Assembly (NCBI GenBank): GCA_025463905.1
Contig: JAODBJ010000008.1
Location: forward strand, 1 to 38,284
Length of the DNA: 38,284 bases
Direction of reading: 5' to 3'
From: Actinomycetes bacterium
GTDB taxonomy: Bacteria > Actinomycetota > Acidimicrobiia > IMCC26256 > PALSA-610
The translations under genes were made by a program, and so were the position numbers. Under the pieces are notes generated by a model, which did not search any database, was not told the origin of the DNA, and saw nothing but the letters and a program-made list of their open reading frames with translations. This document shows, piece after piece, positions 1 through 5,213 of the stretch. Position 1 is the stretch's first letter. Every line of letters begins with the position of its first letter.

Positions 1-2391
1 GCTCGTTGCGTTGTTCGCGCCGAACTTCACCGTCGCGCCGGCGAAGAAGTTCGTACCCGTGATGGTCGTCGCCGTGCCGCCGGCCGTCGGACCCTGGACG
101 GGGTTCACTGCGGTAACCGTCGGTGCTGCGACCCAGGTGAACTGGTCGGCGGCCGAGGTCGCCGACGTCCCGATGGAGTTCGTGACGGTGACGTCGGCCG
201 TGGTGTTGAGCGTCCCGGCCGGCGCGGTCGCGGTGATCGACGTCGCCGAGTTGACCGTGAAGCTCGTCGCGTTCACGGCCCCGAACTTCACCGCACTGAC
301 GGCCGAGAAGTTCGTACCGGTGATCGCCACGGATGTGCCGCCCGCGGTTCCGCCGTTGACCGGGTTAATGCCGGTGACGGTGGGCGTGCCGGCGTAGGTG
401 AATTTGTCGCTCGCGTTCGTCGCTGACGTGCCGCCGGCGGTCGTGACCGTGACGTCGACGGTGGTGTTGACGGTTCCGGCCGGTGCCGTTGCGGTGATCG
501 TCGTGCTGTTGACAACGACAACGCTTGTCGCGTTGGTTGCGCCGAACTTCACTGCACTCGCGCCGGTGAGGTTGGTGCCCGTGATCGTCACCGACGTACC
601 GCCGGCAGTCGGGCCCGACGCCGGAGCCACCGCCGTGACGGTGGGCGCGGGCGCACCCGCCGAGACGACGAGCGACTTCGTCGTAGTCGGCTGGTTCCCA
701 GAGGTCCCGCCCGAACACGTGCCCGAGCTCGCACCGTTCCAGCGCTCGCCGTTGAGCGTCATTGTCGTGGTACCAACCGGCGTTGTGCCGGTGGTGGTGA
801 TCGTCATCGTCCACGTGACGGTGCCGCCGCTACCGGTGTTGCGGCACGCGCTTCCCGAAAAGCTCGCGGTTGCGCCGGACGGAAGGCCGGTGACGTCCGA
901 GGGTTGCATGCGCGTGTCGTTGTTCTGGCCGGGGTCGCTCTGCGCCGACACGGTGAAGGTTGCCGAGGTACCGGCGGGAACCGGGCTGGGGGTCTGGGTA
1001 CCCACCGTCAACGTGATTGCAGCCGCGACGTACGGGCCGACGACCGGGCCGCCGCCACCGCTCGAACCCGCCGGCGTGACGCCGGTGGACGAGGTGTCGT
1101 TGATCGCGCGGTCGAGATTGATACGACCGTTGCCACCGTTGCCGCCCGTCACCGTGTCGGTGTTGCGGGCGAGGCGACCGATGATCGTTGCGTTCGAAGC
1201 GCTTGGGTCGATGGCGCGCATCAGCGCAGCCGCACCGGCGACGATCGCGGCGGATGCCGACGTACCACTCTCGGCCGTCACGCCGGCTACGCCGGACGCG
1301 TCGATGCCGACACCGGGCGCGGCGATGAACACCGAGTCGCTCTGGTTGCTGAAGTCTGCGATGGCGTCGTGCTGGTCGGTGGCGCCAACGCCGACGACCT
1401 TGGTCAGACCGGCCGGGTAGCTCGCGGTTGCCGTGCCGTCGTTGCCGGCGGCGGCGACCACGATCACGCCTTTCGACCACGCGTAGTCGACCGCGGCCTG
1501 GAGTGCGGAGCTGCGACCGGGGTTCGAGAAGGCCATCAACGCGACGTCAGCGCCGTGGTCGGCGGCCCAAACAAGTCCTTGGATGATGTCGGAGTCGTTG
1601 CCGGTGCCGTCGGCGCCGAGCACCCGTACCGGCATCACGTGCACACCGGCGTATGCGACACCAGCGATGCCGTTGCCGTCGTCGGTTGCACCCGCGGCGA
1701 TCGTCGCCCCGTGGGTGCCGTGGCCGTTCGCGTCGGTGGTGGGGTCGGAACCGTCGAAGCTCCAACCGGGCACGAGGCGACCGGCGAGGTCGGGCGTGCT
1801 CGCGTTCACACCGGTGTCGAGCACCGCGACCGTCGCGCTACCCGCGGGAGCGACGACGCCGTGCACGTTGTCCCAACCGATCTTCGGCAGCGACCACTGG
1901 TTGCCATAGCTCGGATCACTCGCGGCGGTTTCCGCGGCGCGCACGCCGTCGGCCGACACACTCGCGACGCGCGCATCGGCGCGGTACGCGGCGATTGCAG
2001 TGGTGGCATCGCTCGAGGCGACGTCGACCATGTGCATGTTCAGTGCGGCGATGGCACTCGTCTCGGTGCCACCGTGGCTCGTGATCGCATCGGCGGCGTC
2101 GGCGGCACTGAGACCGGCGACGGTGCGAACGATGATCGAGGTGGTGGAAGTGGGAGCGGTGGGAGTAGAGGAGCTCGGCGTCGACGGAGCGGTTGTCGAC
2201 GGCGTGCTGCTTGACGTGTCACTCGCGCTCGCATGCGCGGCGCCCGCGGGTCCGGCTGCAATCACCAACCCGGCGAGGCTCGCCGCACCAAAGGACCGAA
2301 GTCGCGCTCGCCATTGCCGCCACATTCTGTGGTCGGCCGGCGCAGAACCTCGCGCCGACATGGCAATACGCGTCTCGTGGGAACCGCCCAT
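1..2391 (-). CDS. Secreted S8 (subtilisin-like) serine protease with C-terminal IPT/TIG domains, 3' end cut by window edge
   Basis: The reading frame is open from ATG 2391 to the window edge (797 codons, no stop). The start is supported by GAGGAG six bases upstream. An N-terminal basic stretch and hydrophobic segment (about residues 28-52) form a signal peptide, followed by a Ser/Thr/Pro-rich linker and a probable I9-like propeptide (about 85-150). The catalytic triad is visible: Asp192 in VLDTGVN, His224 in GHGTHGA, Ser378 in ESGTSASAA, with oxyanion Asn317 in AAAGNDG. The usual Met-Ala-Ala after the serine is Ala-Ser-Ala. From about residue 600 there are repeated IPT/TIG Ig-like domains ('PTAGGTSVTITGTN' pattern); at least three begin before the edge. 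It should act outside the cell, perhaps as a surface or pilus-linked protease. Its promoter and leader RNA match those of the pilin gene, which suggests co-regulation. The family call is firm; the substrate is unknown. Confidence 0.93.
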   Translation of the reverse strand, partial: MGGSHETRIAMSARGSAPADHRMWRQWRARLRSFGAASLAGLVIAAGPAGAAHASASDTSSSTPSTTAPSTPSSSTPTAPTSTTSIIVRTVAGLSAADAADAITSHGGTETSAIAALNMHMVDVASSDATTAIAAYRADARVASVSADGVRAAETAASDPSYGNQWSLPKIGWDNVHGVVAPAGSATVAVLDTGVNASTPDLAGRLVPGWSFDGSDPTTDANGHGTHGATIAAGATDDGNGIAGVAYAGVHVMPVRVLGADGTGNDSDIIQGLVWAADHGADVALMAFSNPGRSSALQAAVDYAWSKGVIVVAAAGNDGTATASYPAGLTKVVGVGATDQHDAIADFSNQSDSVFIAAPGVGIDASGVAGVTAESGTSASAAIVAGAAALMRAIDPSASNATIIGRLARNTDTVTGGNGGNGRINLDRAINDTSSTGVTPAGSSGGGGPVVGPYVAAAITLTVGTQTPSPVPAGTSATFTVSAQSDPGQNNDTRMQPSDVTGLPSGATASFSGSACRNTGSGGTVTWTMTITTTGTTPVGTTTMTLNGERWNGASSGTCSGGTSGNQPTTTKSLVVSAGAPAPTVTAVAPASGPTAGGTSVTITGTNLTGASAVKFGATNATSVVVVNSTTITATAPAGTVNTTVDVTVTTAGGTSATNASDKFTYAGTPTVTGINPVNGGTAGGTSVAITGTNFSAVSAVKFGAVNATSFTVNSATSITATAPAGTLNTTADVTVTNSIGTSATSAADQFTWVAAPTVTAVNPVQGPTAGGTATTITGTNFFAGATVKFGANNATS

Positions 2392-2405
2392 TCCGCTCTC
2401 CTCGC

Positions 2406-2427
2406 AAAGAAAAAGCCCTCAAAGGGC
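2406..2427 (-). terminator. Intrinsic terminator between leader RNA A and the protease RBS
   Basis: On the minus strand GCCCT-TTG-AGGGC is followed at once by five T's and then CTTT. It ends only a few bases before the GAGGAG ribosome binding site of the protease gene. A terminator inside a 5' UTR, directly after a structured element, is the usual layout of a transcriptional riboswitch or attenuator. The stem is short (5 bp, possibly extended by A-U pairs), so its strength is uncertain. Confidence 0.65.
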
Positions 2428-2433
2428 CTTCTC

Positions 2434-2523
2434 AAGCGAATGGGTCGGTCTCACCATTGGCTCGCTCTGGGCTGCGGTGACCGATGTCAGTGCCCAGAGG
2501 TCAATGCCTCCCACTCCCGCCAC
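2434..2523 (-). promoter_or_regulatory. Candidate structured leader RNA (copy A), riboswitch-like, upstream of the S8 protease
   Basis: The element starts at the predicted transcript 5' end. In order it contains a purine-rich box (TGGCGGGAGTGGGAGG), GGCATTGACC, a perfect 8-bp hairpin CTCTGGGC/GCCCAGAG whose loop carries CGGTCACC, then GGTGAGACCG, which can pair with that loop as a pseudoknot, and a closing pair AGCGA/TCGCT. Copy B (4930-5020) has the same order, with compensatory changes in the hairpin. An intrinsic terminator and the RBS follow. I do not recognise the class. It lacks the GGCAAACC and GACGCAAAGCC boxes of the c-di-GMP-I riboswitch and does not fit the other classes I can recall. 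Confidence 0.7.
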
Positions 2524-2528
2524 CGCTG

Positions 2529-2557
2529 ACAGTAGAGATGACCACTCTCCGTGTCAA
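2529..2557 (-). promoter_or_regulatory. Sigma-70-type promoter of the S8 protease transcript
   Basis: The -35 is TTGACA (2557-2552) and the -10 is TACTGT (2534-2529), with a 17-bp spacer. The predicted start near 2523 coincides with the first base of the conserved leader RNA. The sequence TTGACACGGAGAGTGG is identical to that at the pilin promoter. Confidence 0.75.
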
Positions 2558-2613
2558 CGCTGGACACCCTGTGTGGTGGAAGGCGTCACAGAAAAGTGCG
2601 AATGGCCTATACA

Positions 2614-2643
2614 GTGACAAATACTCGCGGGACTAGGTACCCT
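2614..2643 (+). promoter_or_regulatory. Probable promoter giving a leaderless lipoprotein mRNA
   Basis: A -35-like GTGACA (2614-2619), an 18-bp spacer and a -10 TACCCT (2638-2643) are followed after six bases by the ATG at 2650. Transcription would start on or next to the start codon. No Shine-Dalgarno sequence is seen, which agrees with leaderless expression, a common mode in actinobacteria. Confidence 0.5.
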
Positions 2644-2649
2644 GCGGCG

Positions 2650-3045
2650 ATGGAGCTGCCCCACTTGGCCCGGGTCGTGGCCGTAGCAGCGACGTGCATC
2701 CTGGCCGCCTCGTGTGCCGGATCTCACGGGACTCGGGCCGGTGCAACCCGGCCGACGACTGCCCAGTCGACCACTCCGAACTCGCTCGATCTTCCCTATA
2801 TCGGGATTGCCTCCGACGTCATCTGCGCCGCCGACGCCCAGACGATCCGGATCGCCGAACAGACCTACTCCACGCTCAACGGGGCGTTTGCCACGATGCA
2901 ACAACTGGTGGACCAGCAGTTCCTGAGAACTGCCTCGACGTATTACCCGCGGATCATTGTGGGAGTGCCGGCGGGCGGCTACACGCTGGTCGCCGTTACT
3001 CAGAGGTGCGAGAACCTGCGGCTTCCCGTGGTGGGGCCGGGATGA
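2650..3045 (+). CDS. Small lipoprotein with a pilin-head-like domain
   Basis: A 131-residue protein. The N-terminus has a lipoprotein signal (hydrophobic segment ending ILAASC, predicted lipidated Cys at about residue 19), so it should be anchored on the outer face of the membrane. After a Thr/Ser-rich linker, the rest resembles the globular part of the neighbouring major pilin. CAADAQTIRIAEQTYSTLNG lines up with CKSEMQTIETAQDAYFASNG of the pilin, with 8 of 20 positions the same, and both have a later GYT strand and a final Cys. The type III pilin signal and long N-terminal helix are missing. It is convergent with pilT across a shared hairpin. Inference: a membrane-tethered pilin-like subunit, chaperone, assembly cap or competitor. 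It could instead be an unrelated small lipoprotein. The ATG at 2650 is preferred because the signal peptide starts there. Confidence 0.75.
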   Translation: MELPHLARVVAVAATCILAASCAGSHGTRAGATRPTTAQSTTPNSLDLPYIGIASDVICAADAQTIRIAEQTYSTLNGAFATMQQLVDQQFLRTASTYYPRIIVGVPAGGYTLVAVTQRCENLRLPVVGPG

Positions 3046-3060
3046 GCGGCCCCACCACGG
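3026..3060. terminator. Bidirectional hairpin between the lipoprotein gene and pilT
   Basis: A perfect 14-bp inverted repeat (CCGTGGTGGGGCCG / CGGCCCCACCACGG) with a 7-base loop. It overlaps the lipoprotein stop codon and lies 9 bases from the convergent pilT stop. There is no strong T-tract on either side, so it may act with Rho or as an mRNA 3'-end stabiliser. Confidence 0.6.
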
Positions 3061-3069
3061 AGTTCTGAT

Positions 3070-4158
3070 TCAGGCCGTCTGCACGCCGGCGAGGTGTGCC
3101 GCACGCGCGATGTCGGCCGGAAAGAGGCTGCGCGAGATGGCCTCGTCGTATTCGATGGCTCCGGCTAACACGAGGTCGCTGAGCGACTGCTCGAGTGTCT
3201 GCATTCCATAGCGGCCGCCGGTGGTGACCAGGTTGCGCAGCTGGCTCGACTTGCCTTCACGGATGAGGTTGCGCATCGCGAACGTCGCGCACAGCACTTC
3301 GAATGCTGCAACGCGTCCGCCCCCGATGCGCGGCATCAGGCGTTGCGAAACGATGCCCGTGAGCGAGCCGGCCAGTTGCACCCGGATCTGGCTCTGCTTC
3401 TCGCCGGCGAAGACGTCGACGATGCGGTCGATCGCCTGGCCCGCGTCGTTCGTGTGCAACGTCGCGAACACGAGGTGGCCGGTCTCCGCGATCGTGAGCG
3501 CGGTCTGAATCGTTTCGGCGTCGCGCATCTCACCGACAAGTAGAACGTCGGGGTCTTCGCGCAGCGCCGAGCGCAGCGCACGCGCGAATGAATCGGTGTC
3601 CATGCCGATCTCGCGCTGGCTCACTGCCGCGGCTTTGTGTTTGTGGACGTATTCGATCGGGTCTTCGATCGTGATGATGTGGCACTTCCGGGTGCGGTTG
3701 ACCGCGTCGATCATCGCCGCGAGCGTCGTGCTCTTACCGGCGCCGGTGGGGCCTGTCACGAGTACCAAGCCCTGAGGCAGATCGACCCAACCCCGCATCA
3801 CCGGCGGCAGCCCGAGCTCGTCGAAGGTCGGGATGCGATAGGGAATGAGGCGCAGCGACAGAGCCACCGAGCCGCGCTGGTGGTAGGCGTTGGCGCGAAA
3901 GCGCGCCTGGCCTTCCCAGTTGAACGAGAAGTCGAGTTCGCGTTCGGCGACGAACGCGTCCCACAGCTCGCCGGCGAGCACGCCGCGCACCGTGCGCGCA
4001 GTGTCTTCAGGGCGTAGGGGGTGATCGCCGAGCGGCGTGATCTGACCGTCGTGCCGCATCAACGGTGGTGCACCGGCGACGAGCAAGACGTCGGTGCCGT
4101 GACGGTCCCACATCGTCTGCAGGTACCCGTCGATGAGTGCGGTATTCACTTCAGACAT
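3070..4158 (-). CDS. pilT: PilT-type twitching motility / retraction ATPase
   Basis: A 362-residue hexameric secretion ATPase of the PilT family, which powers depolymerisation of type IV pili. Visible motifs are Walker A GPTGAGKST (about 136-144), the Asp box ITIEDPIEY, Walker B DPDVLLVGEMRD, the His box TLHTND, and a C-terminal AMRNLIREGK close to the PilT signature AIRNLIREGK. The start MSEVNTALID (ATG 4158) is preferred over a longer upstream reading because AAGGA sits just upstream and the family begins here. It lies 75 bases downstream of the pilin gene and is separated from it by a strong hairpin, so it is probably in the same transcript at lower level. Its presence implies retractile pili. 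Confidence 0.95.
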   Translation of the reverse strand: MSEVNTALIDGYLQTMWDRHGTDVLLVAGAPPLMRHDGQITPLGDHPLRPEDTARTVRGVLAGELWDAFVAERELDFSFNWEGQARFRANAYHQRGSVALSLRLIPYRIPTFDELGLPPVMRGWVDLPQGLVLVTGPTGAGKSTTLAAMIDAVNRTRKCHIITIEDPIEYVHKHKAAAVSQREIGMDTDSFARALRSALREDPDVLLVGEMRDAETIQTALTIAETGHLVFATLHTNDAGQAIDRIVDVFAGEKQSQIRVQLAGSLTGIVSQRLMPRIGGGRVAAFEVLCATFAMRNLIREGKSSQLRNLVTTGGRYGMQTLEQSLSDLVLAGAIEYDEAISRSLFPADIARAAHLAGVQTA

Positions 4159-4185
4159 GAGTGGAGGTCCTTCGTCGAGACGCGT

Positions 4186-4214
4186 TGCGGGGCCCGGACG
4201 TACCGGGCCCCGCA
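4186..4214 (-). terminator. Strong hairpin between pilin and pilT
   Basis: A perfect 12-bp inverted repeat (TGCGGGGCCCGG / CCGGGCCCCGCA) with a 5-base loop, in the pilin-pilT gap. There is no T-tract, so partial termination or 3'-end protection of the pilin mRNA is more likely than full termination. Either would give much more pilin than PilT from one promoter. Confidence 0.55.
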
Positions 4215-4233
4215 GTCGCAATTGCTCAGTAGA

Positions 4234-4620
4234 TCAACCAGCTGCCGTCGGGTAGCCAGCGTTGGTACCCGCACAAGCGTTCGCACCGGCGATGGTGTAG
4301 CCGGGCGTGCCGGTCGAGTTGATGGTGAAGTGAGGCACCGGGTCCGACTTCAGCAAGTTGGTCGCCGAGCCTGCGGTATACAGCTGCGCCGAGGTTGCGT
4401 ATCCGGTAGCGCCGTTGCTCGCGAAGTACGCGTCTTGGGCCGTCTCGATTGTCTGCATCTCCGACTTGCAGGCTTGCGTCTGGCTCGTGCCCTTGAGCCC
4501 ACCGATGGCGAGCACGACGATCGCGGCGAGGATGCCGAGAATCACGATGACGATCAGGAGCTCGACGAGGGTGAAGCCACCCTGCCCCGAGCGCTTCTTT
4601 TCCAGAGACCTCTGGATCAT
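4234..4620 (-). CDS. pilA: Type IV major pilin (prepilin)
   Basis: A 128-residue prepilin. A short basic leader ends in a prepilin peptidase site, GG|FTLVELLIVIVILGILAA, with Glu at position +5 and a long hydrophobic N-terminal helix, followed by a small globular domain with two cysteines (CKSEMQTIE and NACAGTN) that may form the C-terminal D-loop disulfide. AGGAGAA lies nine bases before ATG 4620. The gene has its own promoter about 400 bases upstream with a long, structured 5' UTR, and is followed by pilT. The single separately promoted copy and its size make it the likely major subunit; the globular fold is of the short actinobacterial type. The symbol is by role only. Confidence 0.93.
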   Translation of the reverse strand: MIQRSLEKKRSGQGGFTLVELLIVIVILGILAAIVVLAIGGLKGTSQTQACKSEMQTIETAQDAYFASNGATGYATSAQLYTAGSATNLLKSDPVPHFTINSTGTPGYTIAGANACAGTNAGYPTAAG

Positions 4621-4903
4621 GTGGATTGCTTCTCCTGTTGAAAGGTTGAACCTTGCGGCTCGAGAACTTGTGGTCGAACGAACGCGCTGTTGTCAGGCGC
4701 CCGGTGCGTGATCACGCCCAATCGGGCCGTCCCCACTCACGTCGTGCCACCACCCCCTCCGCCCCGTTGTGAGCTCGACGTGTCGAGCAGAAACGCCCCG
4801 ATATGACGAAGCTGCGGGTCGCGGAGAGGGTTGGATGCACGGGCAGCACGACACGCATTTGCTCGTGCATGCACTGCGATCCGGCCATCACGTCCACCTC
4901 TCG

Positions 4904-4925
4904 GGCACACGCCTGCGCGTGTGCC
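4904..4925 (-). promoter_or_regulatory. Hairpin just downstream of leader RNA B
   Basis: A perfect 9-bp stem GGCACACGC/GCGTGTGCC with a 4-base loop directly after the leader RNA of the pilin gene. It takes the position that the intrinsic terminator has in copy A but lacks a T-tract. It may be an expression-platform hairpin or an RNA stabiliser. About 280 bases of further 5' UTR (4621-4903) hold no gene I can support. Confidence 0.45.
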
Positions 4926-4929
4926 TCGT

Positions 4930-5020
4930 AAGCGAACGGGCCGGTCTCACCACTCGGCTCGCTTCGGGCGCTGGTGACCGAAAATGCGCCCGAAGGTCAA
5001 TGCCTTCCCATTCCCGCCAA
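4930..5020 (-). promoter_or_regulatory. Candidate structured leader RNA (copy B), riboswitch-like, upstream of the pilin
   Basis: It has the same order of elements as copy A: TGGCGGGAATGGGAAGG at the predicted 5' end, GGCATTGACC, a perfect 10-bp hairpin (CTTCGGGCGC / GCGCCCGAAG) with CGGTCACC in the loop, then GAGCC/CGAGCC, GGTGAGACCGG and a closing AAGCGA/TCGCTT pair. Relative to copy A, two base pairs in the hairpin change on both arms (C-G to U-A and U-A to C-G) and the stem is lengthened on both arms. That supports selection on RNA structure, not on DNA sequence alone. Confidence 0.7.
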
Positions 5021-5025
5021 CACGC

Positions 5026-5055
5026 ACGGTAATGAATTGCCACTCTCCGTGTCAA
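5026..5055 (-). promoter_or_regulatory. Sigma-70-type promoter of the pilin transcript
   Basis: The -35 is TTGACA (5055-5050), the spacer 18 bp and the -10 TACCGT (5031-5026). The TTGACACGGAGAGTGG block is shared base for base with the protease promoter. The predicted start near 5020 gives a leader of about 400 nt before the pilin ATG. Confidence 0.72.
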
Positions 5056-5119
5056 TAGAATGGTATGAAAAGGGTGTAAAAGCACTATGTCGAATGCCGC
5101 GCGTCACACGACGCGAAGA

Positions 5120-5143
5120 CGCCGCGGCTCGAAAGCCGCGGCG
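5120..5143 (-). terminator. Terminator-like hairpin after the pilB-pilX operon
   Basis: A 10-bp GC-only stem (GCCGCGGCT / AGCCGCGGC core) closing a UUCG tetraloop on the minus strand, followed by GTCTTCG. It lies between the end of the PilX-like gene and the pilin promoter, so it probably ends the minor-pilin transcript. There is no long T-tract. Confidence 0.55.
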
Positions 5144-5213
5144 CCTGCACGCGCGCACGCGTGAGCCCAAGGTGCGTAGCGCAGGGTGACTACTGCGCCT
5201 CGGGTTCAGCGGC

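Noticed and set aside
1-2214. Long plus-strand frames over the protease gene
   Set aside because: They are antisense to a clearly coding subtilase with catalytic motifs and signal peptide.
4712-4897. A 61-codon frame in the pilin 5' UTR
   Set aside because: No recognisable features and no convincing RBS; left as untranslated leader, although a short upstream ORF cannot be excluded.
2434-5020. Assignment of the leader RNAs to the c-di-GMP-I (GEMM) riboswitch class
   Set aside because: The conserved GGCAAACC, GNAA loop and GACGCAAAGCC boxes are absent; the order of stems also differs.
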